NCBI GenBank assembly: GCA_039105265.1
Contig: JAPFFF010000010.1
Location: 5,208,001-5,272,000 of the forward strand
Origin: Tritrichomonas musculus
Lineage: Eukaryota; Parabasalia; Tritrichomonadida; Tritrichomonadidae
Direction of reading: 5' to 3'
DNA length: 64,000 nucleotides
The notes under the pieces are model-generated. The model worked only from the letters and a program-made list of their open reading frames with translations. It had not been told where the DNA came from and did not search any database. Within the stretch, counting starts at the first letter, position 1. Every line of letters begins with the position of its first letter. Position numbers and translations under genes: made by a program. Below, piece after piece: positions 29,081-39,876 of this stretch.

Positions 29081-32000
29081 ATGTCTAAACGCAACAATAT
29101 TTTAATCGAAGATGATTCACGTTCAAATTTTCATTTGGTTCTTCTTCCTGTTTCTCAATCAAGCGAATATGCTAATGAATCAGTAAATTCTGATGTAATT
29201 AATTCCAGAAGAAATTTAAATCAATTCAATAATGCTGATAACGACTCATCGTATACATATTTATATGAAAGTATTGATTCTGAATCAATGAAAAAACTTC
29301 AAAAACAAAATTATTTTAACCGAGGGATGCTTATACCAGAATACCAAAAAAAAAGCACAAAGCAGCCGATCTCAAATGATTCTGAATTCACATATGTGTA
29401 TGAAACATTGTCTGACGAAAATCAATCTGCTTATACTTACATATATTCATATGATGAAGATTCAAGTGGCCTGAGAACAAACGAATATTCTTATACTTAT
29501 GAAGATCCATTAGAAGATCAGATTAATTTATTTAAAAATCAGCAAAATCGCAAATTAGATAAAGTTATTAAAACACGAAATGCTTTATTTAATAATTCGC
29601 CAAATTTAATGAATAATGATCAATCTCCATCTCTATCAATTTCAAAGCAAGCCCCTATTTTTATTCAAAGGTCGCCCAAAACGGTTACAAAAAATAATAA
29701 TCAGCCAAGAAAAGCAGCAACCCAAAATAAGCATAATAATAATAATTACGAAAAGCCCAAAAAGCTGTCCCAAAGAAAAAAAATAGTTTTACGAAAAATT
29801 AATCTTTTGGAAGAGCAACTCAAAGATCTCGAAAGTTTAACAATAGCAAGTGACTTTTATTCAACCGAAACCACAGAATCGGAGACAAAAGAAGATCCAA
29901 AAATCAGAGATCTTCAAAAGAAGCTTTCTCATATTACAGGGAAAAAGGTTAGAAATGCAAATGATTCTTATTCGGCTGGAAATAGTGAATACACATATAC
30001 ATATATTTACGATGAAGAACCAACAGAAGAAGAAAAGCAAATTCATAATCAAAAGCCACATAGGCAAACAGAATTGAACTCAAGATCAAAGCCTAGAGGA
30101 GTAAATCAATATGCTAATAACGCTTATATAAATCAATCGCCCAAGACGCCCCATCTTGTTTTACAAACCATGAATAATGAAACTGTTTCAATTGTAAATA
30201 AAAATATTATTCTTCCACCGAAAACTGAAGAGCAAAAAACGAAAAATAAAGTTGATTTACAAATTTCATCTTCCATTCAATCAGAAAAAGTTTTGAAGTC
30301 AAATAATCAACCAAATGAAATCGACCAAAAGCAAGCGCAGTCAAGCTCACTTACACTTGAATCAAATCATTATAATAAAAATGAGAATGCTAATAATGAA
30401 GAGATCAAAGACAGGTCTGCAAAATTAGAGAATGAAAAACATAAAAAAACGATAAAGAAAATTTATCGTAAAATCAGAGTTGAAAAGCCCAAAAAGTCTA
30501 ATAAAGATCACATTGTTGAACTATCAATTGCTGCGAATTCACCTAAAAAAATAAGAAATAATATAAATATACAATCTAATGAGAATAAAGAAGACTCGGC
30601 TGAATTAAATGATTCTGAATTTGCCGAATTAAATCCAGTTGATGCAAAGAAATACACAGAAACTCGTTCTATCCAAGGATTAAATAAATTACCAAAATCA
30701 AGAGAAAATGATAAGAAAAATACTCAAAATAAATCTAAATATGAATCTTTTAATTTTGAAAGTAACGATAAAGTTAAGATCAAAATAGTTGATGAATTAA
30801 ATATTCCAGATGTTGATAGGTTTTGCGTTTTTTATATTGAAGGCGATAACGAATCTGTTAAAAGAACACCTACAATTAACAAAGGCCAGAAGTTTTCTGA
30901 TGAAACCTTTGAGTTTTCAATAAATGAATCATTGCCTTCTAAACTAGTTATTTTCTTAAAGAAACAAGATTTGATTAAAGAAGATAAAATTATGGGAACA
31001 ACTAAAATCGACCTTAAAAAGCTACCGCCAAATGAAACGTTGAGTAAATTGATTCCATTGAAATCAGACTCAGGTGTGAAAACTGAATCAAAAATACATC
31101 TTGTTTTGAAAAGAACAGCTAAAACCTCAGAAATTAATGATCCTCTTGATTTGGTTAAACAAAGAGAAGTAGCAAATGATACTAATCTAGAAAATACCGA
31201 ATCTCAAAAATCTGCGAGCCATCATCGCAAAAATCATCAAAAATCTAGGAAACAAAAACCTAGTGGAAATAAGAGAAAGAGCCGCCATCATAATCACCAA
31301 GTTGAAGATAATAAATTACTAGATGAAAATAGTGAAAGTGAAGATGAAAATATTGATAAAGTTAAAACAAATAAATCAGGTGCTAAAGAAATTGAAATTG
31401 ACGTTGATTTCCTTCCTGAATCTTCTTCTTCAGAATATTCAAGTAAAGTAATTAAAAGAGACCTTCCAATCAATTCTAAAAATGAAGAGGAAGAAGAATT
31501 ATCTGAATTGGGTGAAGAAGAATCTCTATCTGAGGATAATCAGTTATCAGAATCCAAAGACGAAGAGCCTCAACAATCTCAAGAAGGATATAACGAAGAA
31601 GAAGAAGAATACAATGATGAAGAAGAATCAGTATCTCAAAAAGAATTATCAGAATCTAAAGATGAAGAAGAATCGTCTGAAATTTCTGATGTGCCACGGT
31701 CTTTATCTGGTTCTCCTTCTATTAATGAATCATCAGAAAATAATACAATCAATAAAACTCGTTCTTATTCTTCTGAATCTGGTTTCAATCATGAATTAAA
31801 TTCTGCATCATTTTTACCAACTAATGAAAAAGCTGTAAAACTGGAAAATAATTTGCATAGTTCATCTTACTTCAATAGTAATATTAATGTCTCATTGTCA
31901 GAGCAAAATGAACCATCAACAGTAATATCGAACGAATTATTTAGTAATCAATCTTCGTTAATATCCAATTCAGGATCATTTTTCCAAATTAATGAAAAAG

Positions 32001-33568
32001 CTGTTAAATTAGCCAATAATCCTCATGATTCATCTTATTTCAATAGTTCTAATAACAGTTCCCTATCAGATCACAGTGAACCAAAACCAAAAAGATCAAA
32101 TGAATTAGTAAGCAATCAATCATCAGCAGCATCTAATTCAATAGTGTCTAATTCAGGATCATTTTTAAGAATTAATGAAAAAGCAGTTAAATTAGAGAAT
32201 GATCCGCATGGATCAGACTTTTTCAATACTTCCAATTTCTCATCATCTCAGTTTAATGAAGATGAATCAACAATTGTATTATCATATGGATCATCAATAA
32301 ATAATTCAATATATAATTCTCTTAGCGATGATCCTCTATTTAATGAGCGAAATGTTCTCAATATTGAATCAGATCCTAATTCAAATCATTCTTCATTAGC
32401 GAAATTAAGTTCTCCTTCTCCATTGAATTCAAACCATAATCAAAATTTATCATCTTCGCATTCAGTAATAAATGAAAACCAATCAGAGGGCTCAGATATA
32501 TCAAATACGCCAGCTTTACCTTCTACTTCTTCTTTACCGAGTGTTCAAGAATCTTCAAATTCAATCAATTCAGAAGCATCAAATCTTTCATCGATATCCT
32601 CATACTCGATTTCTATCAGTGATGGCCTATTAAATCAGGTTGGAGCTTCTTCATCTTCAAGCGAATTTTCCGAAAAAGATGTAAAACCAAATAAGAAAGA
32701 CGTAAAAAGAAAAAGTGTGAAGATAGCTTTTTCAAATAAACGAAAAAGCGTTAAAAGCACAGATGAGGATTATATTATTAATATAGATGATAATTCGCAT
32801 AGTTTTTCATCAAATATATCAAATGATTTAGGTGATGTCCAATTGTTCAGTAATGAAGATAAATCACATAATTTCACATCTTCAGAAAATGAAAGTGATT
32901 CAAATTTCAAATTTCAGTCAGGGCATAGAAAGAGCTCAAGCCAAAAATCATCTGATTCTTACAGAAAGAATTCTAACCAAAAATTGAAAGAATCTCATAG
33001 GAAGAGCTCCTCAAAAAGTGCAAATGCCAAAAACTCTTTAGAATTTAACGACGATGCACAATCTTCTGAGAATCTTTCAAATTCGTCTTATAATAATCAA
33101 ATTTCAACGAAAAATAAGAAAAAGAAAGTAGATGCAACTTTTTCTGATTCAGATAATTCACTTGATTATGTTAAAACTTTGAGTTCTCCAATTGATTCCG
33201 ATAACCTATCAGGTCCATTGCATGAAAAATATTTGCAAAATTACGCCAAACTTCAATATTTAAATAGTTCACCAAGGAATTTACTTGATCCCCAAGATTT
33301 TTCTTCCTCACCCAAGTCATCGCCTAGTCAAGATAATTATTTATCGGATGGTCCTTCGGATTCTCTTGATTTAACTGCATCGGAGAGAAGTAAAATAACT
33401 AATTCAAAAAATTCGAAGAATTCTTCTAAGAATAGTAAAAGCTATAGAAATTCTAAATCAAAGCCATCTCGCAGTTCAACATACAGCCAAAATATAATGA
33501 CTAAATCGCAGCAATCAACCTTAAAATCAACCAGCTCCAAACCAGTTATTTATGATAAAGATGAATAA
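29081..33568 (+). CDS. Large Ser/Asn-rich protein with a C2-like domain and YTYxY-acidic motifs
   Basis: A 1,495-residue, mostly disordered protein with no signal peptide or membrane helix. Five tyrosine-acidic motifs of the form (Y)TYxYE/D occur at residues about 58-62, 104-107, 118-124, 137-141 and 303-310. A short basic coiled-coil-like segment lies near 230-255. Residues about 562-690 fold like a C2 domain (KVKIKIVDELNIPDVD... KLVIFLKKQD... GTTKIDL... SKIHLVLKRT), a calcium- or lipid-binding module, though not all acidic calcium ligands are evident. An acidic Glu/Ser stretch follows (about 740-890). Three copies of a module ending NEKAVKL with a Ser/Asn-rich tail sit at 908-1,050, then a Ser-rich region with RKSSS-type sites. 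It could be a membrane-apposed scaffold; the function is unknown. The start is an ATG. Confidence 0.85.
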   Translation: MSKRNNILIEDDSRSNFHLVLLPVSQSSEYANESVNSDVINSRRNLNQFNNADNDSSYTYLYESIDSESMKKLQKQNYFNRGMLIPEYQKKSTKQPISNDSEFTYVYETLSDENQSAYTYIYSYDEDSSGLRTNEYSYTYEDPLEDQINLFKNQQNRKLDKVIKTRNALFNNSPNLMNNDQSPSLSISKQAPIFIQRSPKTVTKNNNQPRKAATQNKHNNNNYEKPKKLSQRKKIVLRKINLLEEQLKDLESLTIASDFYSTETTESETKEDPKIRDLQKKLSHITGKKVRNANDSYSAGNSEYTYTYIYDEEPTEEEKQIHNQKPHRQTELNSRSKPRGVNQYANNAYINQSPKTPHLVLQTMNNETVSIVNKNIILPPKTEEQKTKNKVDLQISSSIQSEKVLKSNNQPNEIDQKQAQSSSLTLESNHYNKNENANNEEIKDRSAKLENEKHKKTIKKIYRKIRVEKPKKSNKDHIVELSIAANSPKKIRNNINIQSNENKEDSAELNDSEFAELNPVDAKKYTETRSIQGLNKLPKSRENDKKNTQNKSKYESFNFESNDKVKIKIVDELNIPDVDRFCVFYIEGDNESVKRTPTINKGQKFSDETFEFSINESLPSKLVIFLKKQDLIKEDKIMGTTKIDLKKLPPNETLSKLIPLKSDSGVKTESKIHLVLKRTAKTSEINDPLDLVKQREVANDTNLENTESQKSASHHRKNHQKSRKQKPSGNKRKSRHHNHQVEDNKLLDENSESEDENIDKVKTNKSGAKEIEIDVDFLPESSSSEYSSKVIKRDLPINSKNEEEEELSELGEEESLSEDNQLSESKDEEPQQSQEGYNEEEEEYNDEEESVSQKELSESKDEEESSEISDVPRSLSGSPSINESSENNTINKTRSYSSESGFNHELNSASFLPTNEKAVKLENNLHSSSYFNSNINVSLSEQNEPSTVISNELFSNQSSLISNSGSFFQINEKAVKLANNPHDSSYFNSSNNSSLSDHSEPKPKRSNELVSNQSSAASNSIVSNSGSFLRINEKAVKLENDPHGSDFFNTSNFSSSQFNEDESTIVLSYGSSINNSIYNSLSDDPLFNERNVLNIESDPNSNHSSLAKLSSPSPLNSNHNQNLSSSHSVINENQSEGSDISNTPALPSTSSLPSVQESSNSINSEASNLSSISSYSISISDGLLNQVGASSSSSEFSEKDVKPNKKDVKRKSVKIAFSNKRKSVKSTDEDYIINIDDNSHSFSSNISNDLGDVQLFSNEDKSHNFTSSENESDSNFKFQSGHRKSSSQKSSDSYRKNSNQKLKESHRKSSSKSANAKNSLEFNDDAQSSENLSNSSYNNQISTKNKKKKVDATFSDSDNSLDYVKTLSSPIDSDNLSGPLHEKYLQNYAKLQYLNSSPRNLLDPQDFSSSPKSSPSQDNYLSDGPSDSLDLTASERSKITNSKNSKNSSKNSKSYRNSKSKPSRSSTYSQNIMTKSQQSTLKSTSSKPVIYDKDE

Positions 33569-35051
33569 TCTAAATTGTGTTGTTTAAAAATGAAAATTAT
33601 AATATTTATATTATATGTATATATATGTATTTGTATTTGGATATTTACTAAACAGTAGTACGAACTCTGTATTCCTGAAAGATTATTTATATTTCAATTT
33701 CGAAAAATTCTTTGAAACTTTTTCTAAAAGAAATGAATATTATTAAATTTGATAATATCTTCAAATTCTGTTTATTTATTCTTAATTTATTTTTAATTAT
33801 AGCATGATTATATGCATTTTTCAAATAGAGTTAAATTATAAGCGCATTAAAAAAAACAAAATCTAATCTAATGTGAGTATTAGCTTTTATTAATGGAATA
33901 TTAAATTAAAAAGTGTGATTTAAATATGTTTTAAATTGCTAAATATAATACTAAGGCACTATATAATCAAAATGACATCATATTTTTTTCAAAAAGATTA
34001 ACTGTTAACAAGTGGTCATTGACCATTTAAAGCCTATGATTTAAAAAAGAAATATAAAAAATGCTTTTGCAGGATATTTGTATATATGTAAAACAACTTT
34101 ATCATATTTAAATTTTGAATAGTTTACATACTTAACGTATAAAAAAAAAGCATCATCAAAAAAAATATAAAAACTCAGTTTTTATGTCATGTTTTACTAA
34201 ATATCTAATTCTAAATATTTTTACAACTTGAATCTTATATTATATAATGATATTTATAACATTAAAGCGTATACTCAAGAATGATTTCATTCACTTTTCA
34301 TCAAACGTAAATGAAACTCTTTCAAAAGATATGTTTTAACTTATACCTGCAAATATTTCAATAATTGATTTGATTTTTGAAAAGATAAGTCAATAATGTA
34401 ATATATTATTTTTGTAAGCAGAATGAATTAAGATAACAAATCAATGAATATTATATTGGATAATCAATGATTTAATGAATTAAATTATGAAACATTGAAA
34501 ATTAATTTTGAATTAAGACCAACCTCATTAAAGTAGGCAATTGAACCCAAATGATCAGATTGATTCATAAAAAACAATTTATTAATGATATTTTAATTAG
34601 AATTCTATGAAGTTTATATTTATTACAGAAATTCTCCTAATTGCATACAATTTGGATAAAAAAATCAAGTATTACCAAAATTTGATATACCAATAGCTTT
34701 ATAATGACAAATATAATGGTTTTTAAGATATAAATATAAAATGTTGATTATGATTTTCATTTCATTTTTTTCATTCAAAAAGTTTAAATCATTAATTGAA
34801 AAATTTTTACTGTATTTTTTCAAAAAATATCAGTTCATCATAAGTAAATTGGATTCTATGTCTTATAAAATGATATTTTTAATTAATTAAAACAATTAAT
34901 GAAAAAAAAAAAAAAAAAAAAAAAAAACTATTCAATTTCAAATAATGAATTGAATTGAAAGAAACACTTTAAAAAAATATTGAAAATTCAAATGATTTTG
35001 AAAAAGTTAGATCCATTAAATGATTTCCTGTCTTTTTTATACATCATCATT
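33569..35051. other. Intergenic, no gene seen
   Basis: About 1.5 kb of AT-rich DNA ending in an A run of about 26 near 34,901-34,927. No gene or structured element is recognised. Confidence 0.6.
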
Positions 35052-35060
35052 TCACAATCT
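35052..35060 (+). promoter_or_regulatory. Initiator-like element of the ROK kinase gene
   Basis: TCACAATCT, beginning 13 bases before the ATG at 35,065. It fits a trichomonad initiator with a leader of about ten bases, as expected for a highly expressed metabolic gene. Confidence 0.5.
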
Positions 35061-35064
35061 TTAA

Positions 35065-35979
35065 ATGTCTGAGAAGAAAAGAGTCGCCTGCATTGAACTT
35101 GGAGGAACAACGGCAGCCGTTGCAATTGCAGAAGAAATCGGAACATTTTTATGGAAGAAGAAAGGAATTCCAACAGCCTTTCCAACCCCAGGTGAAGAAG
35201 CAATCAAGCAAATATGTGATGAACTAAACAACTGTGGCTATGATTTTGAAGCTGTTGGAATTGCATCATTCGGACCACTTGACATTGAGAAAGGCGGCAT
35301 TGCAAACACGCCGAAAACAAATTGGAAGCATTTTCCATTGATTGAAAGTGTCAAGAAACACTTGAACAAGAAAGATGTGCCAATCATCTTAGAGACAGAT
35401 GTCAACGCGCCAGCATATTCTGAATATCTTGCCTTAAATGAGAAAGGAGAAAAAGCACGCGCTGTTTCTTACATGACAATCGGAACAGGCGTTGGCCTTG
35501 GCGTCTTCGTTGATGGAAGAACACTTCATGGAATTCTTCATCCTGAATTCGGACACATTGTCGTCGATAAATATAAAGATGACCCATTCCCAGGCGTTTG
35601 CGCTTTCCATGGAAGATGCATTGAAGGCTCAATCTCCGCTACGGCTTTGGCTGAACGCTTGAAGATCAAACCTGAAGAACTTAAAGATGTCCCTAATGAT
35701 CACGAAGTGTGGGACTACTTCTGCTATTACGTGGCAAGAGCTGCGGCAACTGCGGCTTACGCTTATGCTATTGACAACTTCGTCGTTGGCGGCGGAATCA
35801 TGACTGGCGATAACCGTGGCTTCCTCTTTGATAAGGCAAACGCTATGTTGAAGGACATGATCAACGGTTACCTTGACGTTCCTCTAATTAGAAGACCAGT
35901 TTACAATAAAGATGCTGGACTTGTTGGAGCTGCTGCTTGCGCACTCCATCCTGAAGTTTTCGTTTTCGAAAAGAAGTAA
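35065..35979 (+). CDS. ROK-family sugar kinase, probably fructokinase
   Basis: A complete 304-residue bacterial-type ROK kinase. The N-terminal phosphate loop is ELGGTTAAVA (11-20), the sugar site holds ETDVNAPAYSE (112-122), the second phosphate motif is GTGVGLGVF, and the ROK signature HPEFGHIVV lies at about 161-169. The zinc-binding Cys/His cluster GVCAFHGRCIEG (about 175-186) and the following GSISATAL match the fructokinase (YdhR/GmuE) branch more than glucokinase. It should phosphorylate fructose, or glucose, with ATP at the head of glycolysis in the cytosol. Codons are clearly GC-richer (one hand-counted line is 32/60 G+C), as in strongly expressed genes. There is no hexokinase-type fold, consistent with lateral acquisition from bacteria in this lineage. 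Confidence 0.92.
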   Translation: MSEKKRVACIELGGTTAAVAIAEEIGTFLWKKKGIPTAFPTPGEEAIKQICDELNNCGYDFEAVGIASFGPLDIEKGGIANTPKTNWKHFPLIESVKKHLNKKDVPIILETDVNAPAYSEYLALNEKGEKARAVSYMTIGTGVGLGVFVDGRTLHGILHPEFGHIVVDKYKDDPFPGVCAFHGRCIEGSISATALAERLKIKPEELKDVPNDHEVWDYFCYYVARAAATAAYAYAIDNFVVGGGIMTGDNRGFLFDKANAMLKDMINGYLDVPLIRRPVYNKDAGLVGAAACALHPEVFVFEKK

Positions 35980-37482
35980 ACAATTAAGTAATCCTTATTT
36001 TTATTTATTATTATTTATGCTTTAATATGTAACAATTCAAATCTTTTATTATAATTTATTCAAAAATTGAAATAACATTTTTTTGTGAATCTTTTTAATG
36101 CAAAATTGAATATAAAAAATGCTTATAACTTTTTGAGAATATACAATAAAATAAGAATATCTGAATAATAAGAAATTTTAATTGAACAAGAATAGGAATA
36201 AACATATTTTTAATGGAATAAAAATATAAAAAAATTCTTTTTGAAAAGAATTATTAAAAAAATCACAAAATATTTTTATCAATATGGGTTTTTTTACATT
36301 TTTTACTCATATTTTTGAAATTTTTAGAACAATATTATGAAATTCATCTATTTTTGACGAAATGTTTAACAAATAAATGAAATTGTGTATATTTATAATT
36401 TAAAATATGCAAAAAGATTTTTATATCAAATGATATATGTAAAAATGTTCTATCATCATTGTTATGCAATGAATCAAATATTTAATAAATTCGTTGAGTT
36501 GAATTTTGAGGTTTTAGCGTTTTGTTATATATTTAACAGTTCATGCACAATGATAAGTATTGCTGCGCATGCATGTCAATTTTCTATCGTTCTGTGAAAT
36601 AATTTTATAAGTGCAAAAAGTAAAGATTATTTATTTGTTTTCAAAAGAAAGTCAATATTTTGAATGATTCAAATAAAATAAATGAAATCAAGCTTCATTT
36701 CAAAATGAATTTAATGCAAAGGTTTGCATTTGTATCCATTATTTTTTATATACTGTTATAGATTTAGGCATTTGCGAAGTAATTGGCATGTATATATAAA
36801 CAACAGAAATGTATCAAATTTGATTATATTATCAAATCTTCTTGTTTTAGCTCATTGCCTATTGTAATTCATTGTCAAACATAGATAAAGAAAGGCGTCT
36901 CTAACTACAGCACTTGCAATAATACCCAGAAAAAATTGTATATAGAAAAATAATTACTTTTCATTGAAATTTGTTTTTTATTGGCTGCATATTTGTTTTC
37001 AACATTACAATCGATAATAAAAGATAAAATTCTTGATTGAGCAAATTGAACAATCAAATCAAAATCAAGAAGAGAAATAGCGTTTGTTTATTTATTTAAA
37101 AGAGATTAAGATGGAATATTATTTTAATCTAATTGAAACACATAAAAAATTTATTTATTCAAAGCGGCTTAGATTTAATTGAAGTAAATAGTCCAATATA
37201 TCATGCAGATAACTTAATTATAATGATGAGTTTAAATCATATAAAGCTAAATAAATCAATTTGATTCTGCAATTATTTATAATTAATGCAAACAACAATT
37301 TTTGTGTGTCTAATTTTCAAAATAAGGAGGATTTGCAAATATACCTAAAGCATATTAAATTAATTTGATTTTTTTCTTATGAATGATTTGTATTTTTGTG
37401 AAATTGCTTTCAATTGTTTTCTGAAAAAAGAAAGAAAAAATTGAGAGAATCAATTGAATTTTCAAATAAAAATAGAATTTTA
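35980..37482. other. Intergenic, no gene seen
   Basis: About 1.5 kb of AT-rich spacer. A 70-codon frame at 36,385-36,597 has no domain and is judged a chance frame. Confidence 0.55.
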
Positions 37483-38988
37483 ATGTTTCAGCAGACATTT
37501 GAAAAGTCAAATAAATCAGATGGTAACCAACCTTTTATAAATTTGAATGATTATGACAGCAGTTGTGAAATATCTCAAAATTGTCATAAAGAAGGAGCGT
37601 TTAATTCAGATCAAATTATATATGATAGCAAATCCAATATGATCAATAAAAATTTCAATAAAACGAGTGTTAATGTAGGAAATAGTATTAATTTTACTAA
37701 TAATAATAATAATTGTGATCAAAATTTTCATGATGACATTATTCCATCAGGAACTAAGTGGGAAATAACATCACCGTGTATTTGTTATTGTTGCTGTTGC
37801 TTCAATTGTAATTATGAATTGTGTAATTTATGCAACGAATATATTTCTCCATGCGTTAAAGTTGAAGGAAAAAGAATTCAGAGATCATTTTGGGGATTTC
37901 TCGAACTCGACTTGTGTGGTCCAACGATTGCCGTAATACTCATAATTTTAGCGCATATAACCTTTTCATTTACAGTATTACATTTTATTAAAATGGATCA
38001 CAGTGCAAATTTCTTTATATTTGTTTCTATATGTACATTTTTCTTGCTTTTGATGTTTTTGTGGTCTTTTCTAGGTGCAGCCTGTAGTGATCCAGGATTT
38101 CTTCCCTTTGATTGGGATTATATTCAACGTCATAATCATAAAATAACTCAAAATCAATCAAATACAATTGAATCAAATTTTAATCAAAATGAGTCAAATT
38201 TTGAATTAAATTTTTCAGAAGATACAAATGAGTCAAAAATTCAATACAGTCAATTCAATCAAAACAATAAAGAACTAAATTTTTCAAATCAAATAAAAAA
38301 TCAACCAGATTCTCCTCGCAATGAATCAAATCTTAATTTTAATGACGATAGTTTCGTAATTATCCCGAAAATCAGTTGGAGAGCACAATTGAGCGGTCTT
38401 GCTTTTCGTCCAGATCAAGTAGAGTATGCTAAATTACATTGTCCATCGTATGCGACTTTTTCACGTAGTGCAGGACGATATATAATACGAGCCGATCATA
38501 TTTGCGCGTGGACAGGAAACTGGGTTGGCAAGAGGAATCACAAGCAATTCATATTGATGACATTTTGGGGAACGTTAATGATGCTCAATTTATTTTTTTG
38601 GCAATTTAAATTTGCTTTTTTAAAAACAAAAAATAAAGAAGGTGAAAAAGTTTTTAAATATTTGTTTTCAATAGGTCCGTTTGGTTTTATTATACAATGC
38701 TTGGCTGTGTTTTTAGAGCCAATATTTTTGATTATATTTTTAATTGCTTTTATTCAAGCTTTAATTGATGTTGTTAGAAATACAACGAAAATTAAAAAGT
38801 GGAAAAAATTACATCAAACATTTGATGTTGGTAACATCAAAAAAAAATTTTCACTTTTTCAATCAATGAAAAATATTTGTGGAAAATCGTCCATTTTGTG
38901 TTGGATTTTTCCTTTCCCTGCCTTTGGTGATGAAATTGTAATTGAAAATGAAGAGTTGTTTGTTGATACTCCTCAAATCATGTATTAA
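37483..38988 (+). CDS. DHHC-type protein S-acyltransferase with DHIC active site
   Basis: Started at the first ATG of the frame (37,483), this is 501 residues. A polar Asn-rich N-terminus is followed by a Cys-rich knot (CICYCCCCFNCNYELCNLC) before two membrane helices (about 147-168 and 176-198). The DPG motif (SDPGFLPFDW) sits at about residue 202. An Asn-rich loop leads to the catalytic module: YIIRADHICAWTGNWVGKRN, where DHIC at about 338-341 replaces DHHC, with the TTxE region and two more helices after it. The nucleophile cysteine is kept, but the second histidine, a zinc ligand in canonical enzymes, is isoleucine, and upstream zinc cysteines are reduced. Yeast Akr1 works with DHYC. It should palmitoylate proteins at Golgi or plasma membrane. 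Confidence 0.82.
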   Translation: MFQQTFEKSNKSDGNQPFINLNDYDSSCEISQNCHKEGAFNSDQIIYDSKSNMINKNFNKTSVNVGNSINFTNNNNNCDQNFHDDIIPSGTKWEITSPCICYCCCCFNCNYELCNLCNEYISPCVKVEGKRIQRSFWGFLELDLCGPTIAVILIILAHITFSFTVLHFIKMDHSANFFIFVSICTFFLLLMFLWSFLGAACSDPGFLPFDWDYIQRHNHKITQNQSNTIESNFNQNESNFELNFSEDTNESKIQYSQFNQNNKELNFSNQIKNQPDSPRNESNLNFNDDSFVIIPKISWRAQLSGLAFRPDQVEYAKLHCPSYATFSRSAGRYIIRADHICAWTGNWVGKRNHKQFILMTFWGTLMMLNLFFWQFKFAFLKTKNKEGEKVFKYLFSIGPFGFIIQCLAVFLEPIFLIIFLIAFIQALIDVVRNTTKIKKWKKLHQTFDVGNIKKKFSLFQSMKNICGKSSILCWIFPFPAFGDEIVIENEELFVDTPQIMY

Positions 38989-39841
38989 ATAAATGTTTTG
39001 TACACTTGGATTTTTTTTTTTTTTTTTTCCTTGTCTATTCAGTTTATTAAATTAAAAACTGATTCTGTATCGTAATATTTTCGAAAATCATTTGTGAGTA
39101 TGGATTGTATTGTGTATTATCCACTTTTTGTGTGACTTGGACAGATATTCATTCAAATATATGAATATACAATTTTTTGGAAGTTAGTAAATTTTTTAAT
39201 ACAGTGTATATCTGTAAATTCAAACATATTCCTTCGGTTAAGCCAATGATTATTTCCAGAAAATGCTTGTTTTTGAATAATAATGTTCTTAAATAAATTT
39301 GATTGTTATAAACAAGCTTTTTGTTTATGATTAGTTAATAAGCTTTGGAATGGCATTCATGCCTTGAAATTGATATGATAATGAAAAGAAGGCAATTTAA
39401 ACGAAGTTTTGCTAATAAATGACAGATAAAAAGGTCAAAGAGATGTTAATTGGTTAATAATCACTTAAAAACGTACTGATGAATGATTTGCTTTGTTTTA
39501 TACTTTGTAAAGTCCAGGACTAATGAATTAAACAAACTTTGTTATTATTTATAGGATTCTTAACTAAAAATCAACGAAATGAAAAGTTCTCTGTTACAAA
39601 ATTTTGGTTTATAATTCTCTTTGTATAAATATCGTTGAAAAAAGTGTAAGAATATAAAAGGAGCCGCCAAAATATTTTTGATTGAAAATATTCTAGCGTA
39701 TTTTGGCAATTTTTTTCGTTTTTCGATTAAGACCCATGTGTTCAAGAAGAAGTAGAAGAATTTGTTCTGCTTTCCAGTTATAGTTATAACTTATATCATT
39801 GGTGGATCGCTATTCATTTTGCATATTAATTGTTTGAATAA
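38989..39841. other. Intergenic, no gene seen
   Basis: AT-rich spacer with a T17 run near 39,012-39,028. No gene seen. Confidence 0.55.
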
Positions 39842-39876
39842 TCATTCAAAAAGTTTAAAATTTTAAAAAACAAAAT

